Below, one piece after another: positions 1 to 11,821 of a DNA stretch of 64,000 nt (position 1 is its first letter; every line of letters begins with the position of its first letter). Below the pieces are notes generated by a model. It saw only the letters and a list, made by a program, of their open reading frames with translations, was not told where the DNA came from and did not search any database. A program made the translations under genes and the position numbers. The stretch comes from an uncultured Oscillospiraceae bacterium (lineage in GTDB: Bacteria; Bacillota; Clostridia; Oscillospirales; Oscillospiraceae): assembly GCA_934589065.1 (NCBI GenBank), contig CAKTNN010000001.1, forward strand, positions 62,001 through 126,000, written 5' to 3'.

Positions 1-190
1 CGCCTGCGGGCGTAGTGCCGTGGGAATCTTAGCGTAGTACCTGCCATGGTCAGTCTACCGCGAGATTGCCACACCAGCGTGCGCGCTGGTTCGCAATGAC
101 GAAGGTAGGCGTGCGTGCCGGTTCGGAATGACGCACGCTCTCGTCATTCCGAGGCAGTGACCGATGTCACTGCCGTGGGAATCTTCTCCT
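1..190. repeat. Dispersed intergenic repeat, copy 1
   Basis: This non-coding stretch is built of short inverted segments recurring elsewhere in the window. Bases 142-184 reappear exactly, inverted, at 22594-22636. That unit contains a perfect palindrome with GGCAGTGAC and GTCACTGCC arms around a 4-base loop. Phrases such as CATTGCGAGGCAGT and CGGAATGACG also recur near 16.8 kb and 22.6 kb. It resembles the small dispersed elements common between genes in this bacterial group. Function is unknown and no coding potential is seen. Confidence 0.6.
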
Positions 191-218
191 ATACCGGCTG
201 CCTCGGTTACTGAGCCCG

Positions 219-683
219 TTATTTCATCATTGCCACCTGGTTATTGAGCACGGCGGCAAAGCACAGCCAGGCGATATAGGGGATTTGCAGCAGCCCCGCT
301 TTTTTGTCGGTGCGGTAAAAGGAAACGCTCATCAGCACTACCAGCGCCAGAAGTATCAGAAGCCACACCAGGGCAAAGGCATACACCCGGAGATTGAAAA
401 AGAGCAGGGGCCAGCAGAAGTTCACCGCCAGCTGCACCACCATCAGGTTGAGCCCCCGGGAGCGGGGGATGCCGGGCGCAGTCAGCGTTACCCGGGCAGC
501 ACCAATGCCCATAAGCAGGTAAAGAACCGTCCAGACGGCTGCAAACACTGCCCCCGGCGGGGAGATGGCAGGCTTGACTCCCGCCTGATAAACGGCAATG
601 CCATCCTTACTGAGAAATTCTGCCAGCGCTCCCACCGCCTGACAAAGGAGAATCCAAAGTGCATAAACCTTTTTATTTTTCAT
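219..683 (-). CDS. tspO: TspO/MBR family (tryptophan-rich sensory) membrane protein
   Basis: A 154-residue polytopic membrane protein with about five hydrophobic helices. Family hallmarks are visible: KPAISPPGAVFAAVWTVLY near residues 37-55, the aromatic NFCWPLLFF stretch near 88-96, and IPYIAWLCFAAVLN near 133-146. TspO proteins bind porphyrins and tetrapyrroles in the cytoplasmic membrane and are linked to stress signalling; the ligand here is not inferable. The length matches the family (about 150-160). A strong GGAGAGGTGAAGG ribosome site precedes the ATG. It reads convergently away from valS and may be transcribed separately from the glycosyltransferase just upstream. Confidence 0.9.
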   Translation of the reverse strand: MKNKKVYALWILLCQAVGALAEFLSKDGIAVYQAGVKPAISPPGAVFAAVWTVLYLLMGIGAARVTLTAPGIPRSRGLNLMVVQLAVNFCWPLLFFNLRVYAFALVWLLILLALVVLMSVSFYRTDKKAGLLQIPYIAWLCFAAVLNNQVAMMK

Positions 684-730
684 ACCTTCACCTCTCCGTT
701 CTGGGAATAGGGTATGAAAAGGGGAGAGGT

Positions 731-1660
731 TTATTCCTCTCCCACGATCTCTTTTGCAATATAAATGGGGCGATTCTTGCCTTGCTCAAAGCTTCGGCCC
801 ACATACTCCCCAATGATGCCAATGCAGAACAGCTGAATGCTGGAAAACAGCAGAAGCAGCACAATGATGGTTGCGTAGCCGGGAACGGCAATGCCCCGGG
901 TGAGCTTTTCCACAATGACGCAGATCAGGTAAATCAGGGCCGCCGCCCCGGTGACGCTGCCGCATATCGTTGCCAGCCGCAATGGCGCGGTGGAAAAGCC
1001 GATAATGCCCTCGATGGCGTAGTTAAAGAGCTTCCAGAAATTCCACTTGGTTTTTCCGTTCATGCGCTGGCAGGCAGTGTAGGGGATAAAATCCGTGGTG
1101 TAGCCCACCCAGGCAAAGATGCCCTTGGAAAACCGGTGATATTCCCCCAGGGAAAGAATGCTGTCCCGCACGCTTTTGCGGAAGGTGCGGAAATCGCTGG
1201 CATCCGGCTGCAAAGGAACCTTGGACAGGCGATTGATGACCTTATAGAAGCTGCGCTTAAAGAAGGACAGCACCTTGCCTTCGGAGCGCCGGTCCTGAAA
1301 GGCTGCCACTACATCCACTTCCGGCTTTTCTTCCAGAATGGCAACCATATCCTTTACGATTTCAGGCCGCTGCTGCAAATCCGCATCGATGATGCAGATA
1401 TAGTCTCCGGTGGCGTGCTCCAGGCCGGCATAAATCCCGGATTCCTTGCCGAAATTCCGGGAAAAGGAGACGATTTTTACCTTGCAGTCCTTTTTTGCGT
1501 AAATTTTTTTCAGATTGTGGAGGGTAGCATCCCGGCTGCCGTCATCAATATAGACGATTTCCAGATCCATTTTCCCCAAGGCGTTTACCGCTGCCTCGTG
1601 GAAGGGAAGCACGTTTTCTCCCTCGTTGTAGCAGGGAACCACCAAAGAAAGTTTTGCCAT
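731..1660 (-). CDS. Family 2 glycosyltransferase, polyprenyl-phosphate sugar transferase type (GtrB/DPM1-like)
   Basis: A 309-residue protein. Residues 4-230 form a GT-A fold family 2 domain with LSLVVPCYNEGEN at the N-terminus, the nucleotide-binding YIDDGSRDAT, and IIDADLQQRPE carrying the DxD metal motif. Two hydrophobic helices (about 225-255 and 262-290) close the protein, as in enzymes that load glucose or another sugar onto undecaprenyl phosphate at the membrane. I use the second ATG (MAKLSL) because a GGAG site lies 9 bases upstream of it; an ATG five codons earlier lacks one. The sugar donor and final glycan are unknown. No flippase or GtrC-type partner is adjacent. Confidence 0.88.
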   Translation of the reverse strand: MAKLSLVVPCYNEGENVLPFHEAAVNALGKMDLEIVYIDDGSRDATLHNLKKIYAKKDCKVKIVSFSRNFGKESGIYAGLEHATGDYICIIDADLQQRPEIVKDMVAILEEKPEVDVVAAFQDRRSEGKVLSFFKRSFYKVINRLSKVPLQPDASDFRTFRKSVRDSILSLGEYHRFSKGIFAWVGYTTDFIPYTACQRMNGKTKWNFWKLFNYAIEGIIGFSTAPLRLATICGSVTGAAALIYLICVIVEKLTRGIAVPGYATIIVLLLLFSSIQLFCIGIIGEYVGRSFEQGKNRPIYIAKEIVGEE

Positions 1661-1742
1661 AGCTTTTTGCTCCATTGTGCTTAGTTGGTCTTATTATACC
1701 CGCCGAATGCCTATGCGTCAAGGGAAAAGACCCATTTTCCCC

Positions 1743-1771
1743 TTGACAAAATATGCGGCATTGAGTAAAAT
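1743..1771 (+). promoter_or_regulatory. Sigma-A type promoter for valS
   Basis: TTGACA (1743-1748) and TAAAAT (1766-1771) are separated by exactly 17 bases and sit directly upstream of the T-box leader. Transcription would begin near 1778. Confidence 0.75.
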
Positions 1772-1777
1772 ACCCCA

Positions 1778-2016
1778 TATATGGTTCTGAAACGCGCAGA
1801 ACGGGAGGTTCCGTTTCTGTTTCCGGAAAGAGAAATGTGCATTTGCTGGGAGCACATACGGAAAAGAACGGATGGTCGCCCGGGAGCGGACTGCCGGAAT
1901 TGGAGTATGGCAGTACGGGTAAGCCCGTTATAGCACAAGAGTGTCCGGTTTTCCGGAAATTCAGGTGGTACCGCGGAAAGTTTTTCGCCCTGGGTGTTTT
2001 GCACCCGGGGTTTTTT
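1778..2016 (+). promoter_or_regulatory. T-box leader controlling valS
   Basis: The leader contains the diagnostic T-box sequence AGGTGGTACCGCGG at 1963-1976. It is followed at 1987-2016 by a GC-rich hairpin (CCTGGGTG/CACCCGGG) and a T-run, the intrinsic terminator. In this class uncharged tRNA pairs with a specifier codon in stem I and with the T-box, stabilising an antiterminator. The downstream gene predicts tRNA-Val as the effector. I did not resolve the specifier loop confidently. Confidence 0.9.
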
Positions 2017-2034
2017 CATGGAAAGGAGAATATC

Positions 2035-4671
2035 ATGGCAAAAGAACTGAACAAGGTCTACGAGCCAAAAGCCGTAGAATCCGAAATCTACAAAATGTGG
2101 GAGGAGGGCGGCTATTTCCACGCAGAGCGGGATGAAAGCAAAAAGCCCTTCACCATCGTTATGCCGCCCCCCAATGTTACCGGTCAGCTGCACATGGGCC
2201 ACGCCATGGACGCAACCCTGCAGGACAGCATCATCCGCTTTAAGCGGATGCAGGGCTACAACGCCCTTTGGATTCCCGGTGTGGACCATGCCGGCATCGC
2301 CACCCAGATCAAGGTGGAAGAGGAGCTGCGCAAGGAAGGCCTGACCCGGTACGACCTGGGCCGGGAAAAGTTCCTGGAGCGGGTATGGGACTGGAAAAAT
2401 CGCTTTGGCAACCGGATTGTGGAGCAGCAGAAGAAGCTGGGCTCCAGCTGCGACTGGGAGCGCGCCCGGTTTACCATGGACGAGGGCTGCTCCAAGGCCG
2501 TGCGGGAGGTATTTGTTTCCCTGTACGAAAAAGGCCTGATCTACAAGGGCAGCCGGATCATCAACTGGTGCCCCCACTGCGTCACCGCCCTGAGCGACGC
2601 CGAGGTGGAGTATGTGGATAAGCCCGGTCACCTGTGGCACATCCGCTATCCTTTGGAGGATGGCAGTGGGGAAGTGGTGGTTGCCACTACCCGTCCGGAA
2701 ACCATGCTGGGCGACTCCGGCGTGTGCGTCAACCCCAACGATGACCGCTACAAGGCAATCGTTGGCAAAAATGTCATTCTGCCCCTGCTGAATAAGCCCA
2801 TCCCTGTTGTCGCTGACGACTATGCGGAAATGGAATTTGGCACCGGCTGCGTGAAAATGACCCCGGCCCATGACCCCAACGACTTTGAAGTGGGCCTGCG
2901 GCACAACCTGGAGGTTATCCGGGTGCTGGATGACGAGGGCAAGGTCAATTCCCTGGGCGGCAAATATGAGGGCCTCGATCGCTACGAAGCCAGAAAGGCC
3001 ATTGTTGCCGACCTGGAAGAGCAGGGCTATCTTGTAAAGGTGGAGGACTACTCCCACAATGTGGGCACCTGCTACCGCTGCCACAACGATGTGGAGCCCA
3101 TTATCTCCGCCCAGTGGTTTGTCAGGATGAAGCCCCTGGCAGAGGAGGCCATCCGGGTTGTCAAGGACGGGGAAACCAAGTTTGTCCCTGACCGCTTTAC
3201 CAAGACCTACCTCAACTGGATGGAAAACGTCCGGGATTGGTGCATCTCCCGTCAGCTGTGGTGGGGCCACCAGATTCCCGCCTGGACCTGCGCCGACTGC
3301 GGTCACATCACCGTATCCCGGCAGGATGCCTGCAAGTGCGAAAAGTGCGGCTCTACCCATATTGAGCGGGACCCCGATGTGCTGGACACCTGGTTCTCCT
3401 CCGCCCTGTGGCCCTTTGAAACCCTGGGCTGGCCGGAAAAGACTCCGGATCTGGACTATTTCTATCCCACCAACGTGCTGGTCACGGGCTACGATATCAT
3501 CTTCTTCTGGGTTGCCCGGATGATCTTCTCCGGCTGCGAGCACACTGGCAAGGCGCCCTTCCAGACGGTGCTGATCCACGGCCTGGTGCGGGATGACAAG
3601 GGCCGCAAGATGTCCAAGTCCCTGGGCAACGGCATCGATCCTCTGGAAATGATTGATAAATACGGCTGCGACGCCCTGCGGATGAACATGGTCACCAGCA
3701 ATTCCCCCGGCAACGATATGCGCTTCTATGTGGAGCGGTGCGAGGCCATGCGGAACTTTGCCAATAAGCTGTGGAACGCATCCCGGTATGTGCTCATGAA
3801 CCTGAGTGAGGACTTTACCCCGGAGCTGCCTCAGGAGCTGGAAATTGCCGATAAGTGGGTGCTCTCCAAGCTCAATACCCTGGTTTCCGAGGTTACGGAC
3901 AACATGGAGCGGTATGAGCTGGGCATTGCCGTTCAGAAGGTTTACGACTTTATCTGGGATACCTACTGCGACTGGTATATCGAGCTGACCAAGGCCCGTC
4001 TGTACAGCGAGGATGCCGCCCGGAAGCAGACCGCTCTGCAGGTGCTGGTGTATGTGCTGGATCAGGTGCTGCGGCTGCTGCATCCCTTCATGCCCTTCAT
4101 CACTGAGGAGATCTGGCAGAGCCTGCCCAAGCGGGAGAGCGCTCTGATTGTGGCTTCCTGGCCCGTTTATCAGGAGGCGCTGAATTTTAAGACGGAGGAA
4201 GCCCACATGGAGTCTGTTATGAACGCCATCCGGGCCATCCGCAACCGCAGAGCGGAAATGAACGTTCCCCCCTCCAAAAAGGCAACCCTCTATGTGCTCA
4301 CCGCCAACCCCAAGGTGTTTGCCGAGGGTGAGGGCTTTATCCAGAGACTGGCCTATGCCGACCGGGTGGAGCTGCTGGAAAAAGAGCCCGAAAGCCTGGA
4401 TGGCCTGGTGACCTGCGCCACCAGTGACGCCAAGCTCTATATCCCCATGGGTCAGCTGGTGGACTTTGCCAAGGAGCTGGAGCGGATTGCCAAGGAGCTG
4501 GAAAAGGCCAGGAAGAATCTGGCGGCCCTCCAGGGCAAGCTTTCCAACGAAAACTTCGTTTCCCGGGCCCCGGAAGCGGTGGTTGCCGCCGAGCGGGAGA
4601 AGGCCAAGAAGGCTGCCGACCTGATCGCCTCTCTGGAAGAGAGCGCAGCCGCTCTGAAAAAGAGTATGTAA
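2035..4671 (+). CDS. valS: Valyl-tRNA synthetase
   Basis: An 878-residue class I aminoacyl-tRNA synthetase that charges tRNA-Val. The HIGH motif is HMGH ([13 protein letters not shown], about residues 43-55) and the KMSKS loop is GRKMSKSLG near 525. The editing (CP1) domain, with the [10 protein letters not shown] signature, lies near 217-226, and a C-terminal coiled coil ([20 protein letters not shown], near 812-830) matches bacterial ValS. Length is typical. The start follows an AAAGGAG site at 2021-2027, downstream of the T-box terminator. A much longer upstream extension of the same frame runs through the T-box and is not real. Confidence 0.98.
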   Translation: MAKELNKVYEPKAVESEIYKMWEEGGYFHAERDESKKPFTIVMPPPNVTGQLHMGHAMDATLQDSIIRFKRMQGYNALWIPGVDHAGIATQIKVEEELRKEGLTRYDLGREKFLERVWDWKNRFGNRIVEQQKKLGSSCDWERARFTMDEGCSKAVREVFVSLYEKGLIYKGSRIINWCPHCVTALSDAEVEYVDKPGHLWHIRYPLEDGSGEVVVATTRPETMLGDSGVCVNPNDDRYKAIVGKNVILPLLNKPIPVVADDYAEMEFGTGCVKMTPAHDPNDFEVGLRHNLEVIRVLDDEGKVNSLGGKYEGLDRYEARKAIVADLEEQGYLVKVEDYSHNVGTCYRCHNDVEPIISAQWFVRMKPLAEEAIRVVKDGETKFVPDRFTKTYLNWMENVRDWCISRQLWWGHQIPAWTCADCGHITVSRQDACKCEKCGSTHIERDPDVLDTWFSSALWPFETLGWPEKTPDLDYFYPTNVLVTGYDIIFFWVARMIFSGCEHTGKAPFQTVLIHGLVRDDKGRKMSKSLGNGIDPLEMIDKYGCDALRMNMVTSNSPGNDMRFYVERCEAMRNFANKLWNASRYVLMNLSEDFTPELPQELEIADKWVLSKLNTLVSEVTDNMERYELGIAVQKVYDFIWDTYCDWYIELTKARLYSEDAARKQTALQVLVYVLDQVLRLLHPFMPFITEEIWQSLPKRESALIVASWPVYQEALNFKTEEAHMESVMNAIRAIRNRRAEMNVPPSKKATLYVLTANPKVFAEGEGFIQRLAYADRVELLEKEPESLDGLVTCATSDAKLYIPMGQLVDFAKELERIAKELEKARKNLAALQGKLSNENFVSRAPEAVVAAEREKAKKAADLIASLEESAAALKKSM

Positions 4672-4703
4672 TTTCTGCCCATTGCCGGATACGCAAGAAT
4701 GCC

Positions 4704-4748
4704 AATATTCCCCTGAAAGGATTTGCCTTTCAGGGGAATATTTTTTTG
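4704..4748 (+). terminator. Intrinsic terminator after valS
   Basis: A perfect 17-bp stem (AATATTCCCCTGAAAGG and its complement) with a 5-base loop is followed by a run of seven T residues. Confidence 0.92.
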
Positions 4749-4780
4749 CCCTGCATCAAAACGACACAGTCCGCGTTCAA

Positions 4781-4806
4781 AGGGAATTATACTGTTTTTA
4801 GAAAAT
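4781..4806 (+). promoter_or_regulatory. Candidate sigma-H promoter of the spoIIA operon
   Basis: AGGGAATT (4781-4788) and GAAAAT (4801-4806) are 12 bases apart and resemble the sigma-H pattern (AGGAWWT, then GAAT). In Bacillus the spoIIA operon is driven by sigma-H, which is why I looked here. The match is imperfect. Confidence 0.4.
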
Positions 4807-4825
4807 TCCAAGAGGAGGAATACCC

Positions 4826-5143
4826 ATGAATTTCACCAGTTTCCAGGAGGGGGACAAATTGACCATTGCCCTTACGGGGGAAATTGACCACCACTGCGCC
4901 AAAACCTATATTAAAATCATCGCCGCAAAAATCGAAACCTATATGCCGGAAACCTGCGTGCTGGACTTCCGGGATGTGACCTTTGTGGATTCTTCCGGCA
5001 TTGCCGTGGTGATAAACGCGCTGCGCTCCATGAGCCAGATCGAAGGAAAGCTGCTGCTCACCGGCCTGTCCCCTCAGCCGATGCGGGTATTCCGGGCATC
5101 GGGGTTAGACAAGCTGGTGGAGCTGAGGGAGGCGGTATCATGA
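4826..5143 (+). CDS. spoIIAA: Anti-sigma F factor antagonist SpoIIAA
   Basis: A 105-residue STAS-domain protein. Unphosphorylated SpoIIAA displaces sigma-F from SpoIIAB in the forespore; SpoIIAB phosphorylates and inactivates it. The motif TFVDSSGIAVV carries the conserved phospho-acceptor serine (second Ser of DSSG, residue 57). Length matches the family (about 110-117). It is the first gene of the classic three-gene operon, overlapping spoIIAB by 4 bases (ATGA). A GAGGAGG ribosome site precedes the start. Confidence 0.95.
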   Translation: MNFTSFQEGDKLTIALTGEIDHHCAKTYIKIIAAKIETYMPETCVLDFRDVTFVDSSGIAVVINALRSMSQIEGKLLLTGLSPQPMRVFRASGLDKLVELREAVS

Positions 5144-5571
5144 AGTTTGGAAACTATATGATTTTGGAATTTCCCAGCAAATCCTGCAACGAATCCTTTG
5201 CCCGCAGTGCCGTAGCCTGCTTTGCCGCCCAGATGGATCCCACCCTGGAAGAGCTGGGGGATATCCGCACGGCGGTTTCCGAGGCGGTGACCAACTGCAT
5301 CGTTCACGCCTATCCGGAAAAGCTGGGCATTATCACCCTGCGCTGCCGGATTCTAAAGGACAATGTGCTGGATATCGTCATCAAGGATAAGGGCATCGGC
5401 ATTCCGGATGTGGAAAAGGCCCGGCGGCCCAGCTTTACCACCGGCGGGGCAGAGCGCAGCGGCATGGGCTTTACCATTATGGAGAGCTTCATGACCGACC
5501 TGGAAATTACATCCGTCCCCGGCAAAGGCACGGCAGTGCACATGCGCCGGAAGCTCCAGCGCCGCCAGTGA
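5140..5571 (+). CDS. spoIIAB: Anti-sigma F factor / serine kinase SpoIIAB
   Basis: A 143-residue GHKL-family ATPase and kinase that holds sigma-F inactive before septation and phosphorylates SpoIIAA. Visible motifs are the N box (VSEAVTNCIVHAYP, about residues 46-59), the G1 box DKGIGIPD (about 84-91) and a G2-like GMGFTIMESF (about 108-117). Gene order, length and 4-base overlaps on both sides match spoIIAB of other endospore formers. Confidence 0.96.
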   Translation: MKFGNYMILEFPSKSCNESFARSAVACFAAQMDPTLEELGDIRTAVSEAVTNCIVHAYPEKLGIITLRCRILKDNVLDIVIKDKGIGIPDVEKARRPSFTTGGAERSGMGFTIMESFMTDLEITSVPGKGTAVHMRRKLQRRQ

Positions 5572-6272
5572 CCGGCCCGGAAGCGCTCATTGCCCGGGCT
5601 CAGGCCGGGGACGAGGAGGCAAAGGCTTCCCTGGTGGAGGAAAATGCAGGGCTCATCTGGGCCGTTGCCCGGCGGTATCAGGGCAGGGGCACAGAGCTGG
5701 ACGATCTGTACCAGCTGGGCTGCCTGGGCTTTTTAAAGGCGGTAGAGGGGTTCGATACCGCCTTTGGAACCCGGTTTTCCACCTATGCCGTGCCGAAAAT
5801 TGCCGGGGAAATCCGCAGGTTTCTCCGGGATGACGGCACGGTTAAGGTTTCCCGTGGGCTAAAGGAGCAGTCCGCCGCCGTAAAATCCGCCAGAAACCGG
5901 CTGACCCACCTGCTGGGCCGGGAGCCCGGGCTGCAGGAAATCAGCCGGGAAACTGGGCTCAGCCCGGAGGATATCGCCCTGTGCGAAACCGCCACCGCCG
6001 CCACGGAATCCATCTATCGGGAGACGGGGGAGGATGGCTTTTGCCTGGAATCCATCCTGACGGATACGGAGTCCGAAGAGCGGATGGTGGAAAAAATCGC
6101 CCTGCGCCAGGCAATCCGGGCCCTGCCGGAGCGGGAACAGCAGGTGGTGGGAATGCGGTATTTCCACGGCCTGACCCAGCAGAAAACCGCCGCCATCCTG
6201 CACATCAGCCAGGTGCAGGTATCCAGGATCGAGCGCCGGGCCCTGGGGCTGCTGCGGGAAAAGCTTCTGTGA
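5568..6272 (+). CDS. sigF: RNA polymerase sigma factor F (first forespore-specific sigma)
   Basis: A 234-residue group 3 sigma-70 factor. Region 2 (ENAGLIWAVARRYQGRGTELDDLYQLGCLGFLKAV, split here by short elements) is at about 25-60, region 3 follows, and region 4 ends with the helix-turn-helix QKTAAILHISQVQVSRIERRAL near 205-226. SigF turns on early forespore genes after asymmetric division. The start is GTG, overlapping the spoIIAB stop as GTGA, so translation is probably coupled. The gene is the last of the operon; the next gene has its own promoter. Confidence 0.96.
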   Translation: MTGPEALIARAQAGDEEAKASLVEENAGLIWAVARRYQGRGTELDDLYQLGCLGFLKAVEGFDTAFGTRFSTYAVPKIAGEIRRFLRDDGTVKVSRGLKEQSAAVKSARNRLTHLLGREPGLQEISRETGLSPEDIALCETATAATESIYRETGEDGFCLESILTDTESEERMVEKIALRQAIRALPEREQQVVGMRYFHGLTQQKTAAILHISQVQVSRIERRALGLLREKLL

Positions 6273-6278
6273 TGCGCC

Positions 6279-6307
6279 TTGCATTTTAGGAGAATCTATT
6301 GTAAAAT
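6279..6307 (+). promoter_or_regulatory. Sigma-A type promoter for the pcrA-like helicase
   Basis: TTGCAT (6279-6284) and TAAAAT (6302-6307) are separated by 17 bases, 36 bases before the chosen start codon. Confidence 0.65.
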
Positions 6308-6342
6308 AAGAGCACGAATTTAGAGAAATGACAGGTGCTTTT

Positions 6343-8724
6343 ATGAACGACTCTTTGGATATGCGATTCCTTGCGGCCCGAAAGAAATACATCGAAGGCC
6401 GCTTTTCCATGCTCAACGATATGCAACGGCAGGCAGTGCTCACCACCGAAGGGCCGCTGCTGCTTTTAGCCGGTGCAGGCTCCGGCAAAACCACCGTCCT
6501 CATCAACCGGATTGCGAACCTTCTGCGCTACGGTCGGGGCTCTGAGGGTAAGGAAATTCCGGGCTTTGTAACGGAAGACGACGTCCTCTTTTTGGAAGGC
6601 CTTTCCGATACCCCTAGTGAGAATGAACAGATCCGTGCGGACGGGCTGTGCGCCTTAGAGCCGGTAAAGCCCTGGAACGTCATCGCCATCACCTTTACCA
6701 ACAAAGCCGCCGGAGAGCTCCGGGATCGTCTGGAAACCATGCTGGGAGAGGGAGCCGGGGATATCTGGGCCATGACCTTCCACGCCGCCTGCTGCCGGAT
6801 CCTGCGGCGCTACATCGACCGTATGGGCTACACCTCCAGCTTTACCATCTACGATACCTCTGATTCCGAGCGGCAGATGAAAGAGGTTCTAAAGGACATG
6901 GGCCTGGACGACAAGACCTTCCCGCCCAAATATGTGCTCAGCATCATCGGGCGGCAGAAGGATCGGCTCATCTCTCCGGAGGAAATGCAGGAAAACAGCC
7001 GCTCCTCCTCCGACTTGCGCCTGACTCAGATTGCCAAGGCTTACGCCGCCTACCAGAAACAGCTGAAAGACAACAATGCCCTGGATTTTGACGATATTCT
7101 CTATGTAACCGTCAAGCTTTTGCAGCAGGAGGCGGATGTAAGGGAATACTATCAGAAAAAATTCCAGTATGTCCTGGTGGATGAGTATCAGGATACCAAC
7201 CACGTGCAGTATCTCCTCACCAGTCTGCTGTGCGGCAGGTGGGGGAATATCTGCGTGGTGGGCGATGACGACCAGAGCATCTACCGCTTCCGGGGCGCTA
7301 CCATTGAGAATATCCTCTCCTTTGAAGAGCAGTACCCCGGGGCGCGGGTAATCCGTCTGGAGCAGAACTACCGCTCCACCCAGTCCATTCTGGATGCTGC
7401 CAACGCCGTTATCTCCCACAATGTTGGCAGAAAGGGCAAGCACCTTTGGACTGCCAAGCCCGGCGGCGCGCCCATCCTGGTGTACGAAGCAAACGATGAA
7501 TCCAGTGAGGGAAATTTTGTTGCCGGCCAGATCCTGGCAGGCTCTAAGGGAAAGAACTTTAAAGACTACGCCATCCTTTACCGCACCAATGCCCAGTCCA
7601 ACGCCATGGAATATGCCCTGAAACGCAACGGCATTCCCTACAAGGTCATTGGGGGCACCAGGTTCTTTGACCGGGCGGAAGTGAAGGATATGCTTTCCTA
7701 TCTTTGCGTCATCAATAACCGGGCAGACGATCTGCGTCTGGCCCGAATTGTCAACAATCCCCCCAGAGGGCTGGGGGCGAAGACCATCGAAACCGTCCAG
7801 CGTCTGGCAGATACCGAGGGCAAGAGCCTGTATGCCGTCCTCTCTGACCCCTACAGCTATGCTCCCCTGGAAAAATCCGCCACAAAGCTCCTGCAGTTCA
7901 GCGCCCTGATTGAAGGCCTGGCCCAGCTGCTTGCCGACGGCATGAGCCTGCCGGAATTCTATGATGAGCTATTGGTGCGCACCGGTTATGCCGATATGCT
8001 CACCGCCAAGCCCACGGAGGAGAATAAGACCCGGCTGGAAAACGTCAAGGAATTAAAGTCCAGCATCCACGCCTATATGGAAAATACCCTGGAGCCCACT
8101 CTGGCAGGTTTCCTGGAGGAAATCGCCCTGTATACCGATCTGGAGCAATACAGCGAAGGGGACGATACCGTGGTGATGATGACGGTGCACTCTGCCAAGG
8201 GCCTGGAATTTCCCCACGTATTCCTGGTGGGCTTTGAAGACGGCCTGTTCCCCGGAATGCGGGCCATCGGCGATCAGGAGGAAATGGAAGAGGAGCGGCG
8301 GCTGTGCTATGTCGCCATCACCCGTGCCAAGGAAACCCTGACCATCAGCCATGCCCGCCAGCGTATGATTTACGGACGAACCTCCTCCAGTCTGCCTTCC
8401 CGGTTCCTGCAGGAGATTCCGGAAAGCTGCATGGAAAAGCGGGGCGGCTACCGGCCTGAGGAGCATAAAAGCGTGCCCTACGAAAAGCGGGCCGCCCGCA
8501 CCAACGGCTATCTTTCCGGCACACTCCGCGCCCCCGCTGCCTCTGCAGCCCCGCTGCCGGACTACAACAAGGGAGACATGGTGATGCACGCCGCCTTCGG
8601 AAAGGGGCTCATTCTGTCTGTTGTAAAAATGGGCGGCGACGCACTGCTGGAAGTGGCCTTCGACGATATCGGAACAAAAAAGCTGATGGCAAAGGCGGCA
8701 GGCGCCCACATGAAAAAGCTGTAA
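6343..8724 (+). CDS. pcrA: ATP-dependent DNA helicase, UvrD/PcrA type
   Basis: A 793-residue superfamily 1A helicase, acting 3' to 5' in nucleotide excision and mismatch-related repair and in clearing RecA or stalled complexes. Motif I is GAGSGKTTVLINRI, motif Ia AITFTNKAAGELRDRL, motif II VLVDEYQDTN, motif III GDDDQSIYRFRGA, motif IV LEQNYRST, motif V MTVHSAKGLEF and motif VI VAITRAKETL. A roughly 45-residue insertion separates motifs I and Ia. The C-terminus (YNKGDMVMHAAFGKGLILSV) is the PcrA/UvrD Tudor-like RNA polymerase-binding module. I prefer the second ATG because AGGTG lies 5 bases upstream; the first is at 6328. A second paralogue is at 49.4-51.6 kb. Confidence 0.94.
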   Translation: MNDSLDMRFLAARKKYIEGRFSMLNDMQRQAVLTTEGPLLLLAGAGSGKTTVLINRIANLLRYGRGSEGKEIPGFVTEDDVLFLEGLSDTPSENEQIRADGLCALEPVKPWNVIAITFTNKAAGELRDRLETMLGEGAGDIWAMTFHAACCRILRRYIDRMGYTSSFTIYDTSDSERQMKEVLKDMGLDDKTFPPKYVLSIIGRQKDRLISPEEMQENSRSSSDLRLTQIAKAYAAYQKQLKDNNALDFDDILYVTVKLLQQEADVREYYQKKFQYVLVDEYQDTNHVQYLLTSLLCGRWGNICVVGDDDQSIYRFRGATIENILSFEEQYPGARVIRLEQNYRSTQSILDAANAVISHNVGRKGKHLWTAKPGGAPILVYEANDESSEGNFVAGQILAGSKGKNFKDYAILYRTNAQSNAMEYALKRNGIPYKVIGGTRFFDRAEVKDMLSYLCVINNRADDLRLARIVNNPPRGLGAKTIETVQRLADTEGKSLYAVLSDPYSYAPLEKSATKLLQFSALIEGLAQLLADGMSLPEFYDELLVRTGYADMLTAKPTEENKTRLENVKELKSSIHAYMENTLEPTLAGFLEEIALYTDLEQYSEGDDTVVMMTVHSAKGLEFPHVFLVGFEDGLFPGMRAIGDQEEMEEERRLCYVAITRAKETLTISHARQRMIYGRTSSSLPSRFLQEIPESCMEKRGGYRPEEHKSVPYEKRAARTNGYLSGTLRAPAASAAPLPDYNKGDMVMHAAFGKGLILSVVKMGGDALLEVAFDDIGTKKLMAKAAGAHMKKL

Positions 8725-8787
8725 CCGTTTTTCGGCTGTTCTATTCTTCCGCTCCGGAGCATAGCTTTGCCGGGGGGAGGGATACCC

Positions 8788-11387
<2,600 letters not shown>

Positions 11388-11389
<2 letters not shown>

Positions 11390-11447
11390 AACTTCATGCA
11401 TGAACGCTGCACCACGAAAATGCACAAATGTTATTGCATGAAGTTTT
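11388..11447 (+). terminator. Hairpin terminator of ligA
   Basis: AAAACTTCATGCA (11388-11400) pairs with TGCATGAAGTTTT (11434-11446), followed by further T residues. The loop is long (33 bases). A second small hairpin, TTTTGCTATGC/GCATAGCAAAA, follows at about 11500-11525. Confidence 0.6.
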
Positions 11448-11530
11448 TGTGCATCATTTCCGGTTGCCCCGCAGGGGCGAGGAAATGGCACATTACTTGT
11501 TTTGCTATGCTTTTGCATAGCAAAATAGAA

Positions 11531-11576
11531 CTGTCATTGCAAGCCGGCGCTGCACCGGCTTGCAATGACAGTTTTT
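11531..11576. terminator. Strong bidirectional terminator between convergent genes
   Basis: A perfect 17-bp stem (CTGTCATTGCAAGCCGG and its complement) around a 7-base loop, followed by TTTTT. It separates ligA from the minus-strand genes beyond. The stem resembles the dispersed CATTGC-type repeats of this genome. Confidence 0.8.
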
Positions 11577-11611
11577 CGTCTGGGGTTCTTTTTTTTGTAT
11601 GGATTCGCTTT

Positions 11612-11821
11612 TTACAGGCTATAGTCCGTATCGTCGTAGCGGGTAAAATCCATGGCCTTTGCCTTAACTGGAACGCGCTTAAAAGGGTCGTAGGCAAAGC
11701 GCCAGCAGGAATCCTCCGGCTTTTTTACTCCTTTTTTTACGCATAGCACCTGCCCGTCGCACAGCGCAACACCATGCTGGCAATAGGCGCAGGCCTTGTC
11801 TATTTTCTTTCGGAAAAGCAT
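11612..11821 (-). CDS. Small cysteine-rich protein of unknown function
   Basis: A 69-residue protein with four cysteines arranged CxxC...C...C (ACAYCQHG, LCDG, LCVKKG, SCWRF), followed by a basic YDPFKRVPVKA segment. The arrangement suggests metal binding, but no enzyme motif is present. Similar short proteins with an SCxxFxYDPxKRVP ending are, from memory, widespread in Clostridia. A perfect AGGAGG precedes the ATG. Its start overlaps the end of the upstream YlbJ-like gene by 22 bases, so the two form an operon. Confidence 0.75.
   Translation of the reverse strand: MLFRKKIDKACAYCQHGVALCDGQVLCVKKGVKKPEDSCWRFAYDPFKRVPVKAKAMDFTRYDDTDYSL

Noticed and set aside
1711..4206. A long open frame (831 codons) on the minus strand.
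   Set aside because: It lies antisense to valS, whose motifs are unambiguous, and its protein is a low-quality mirror without domains.
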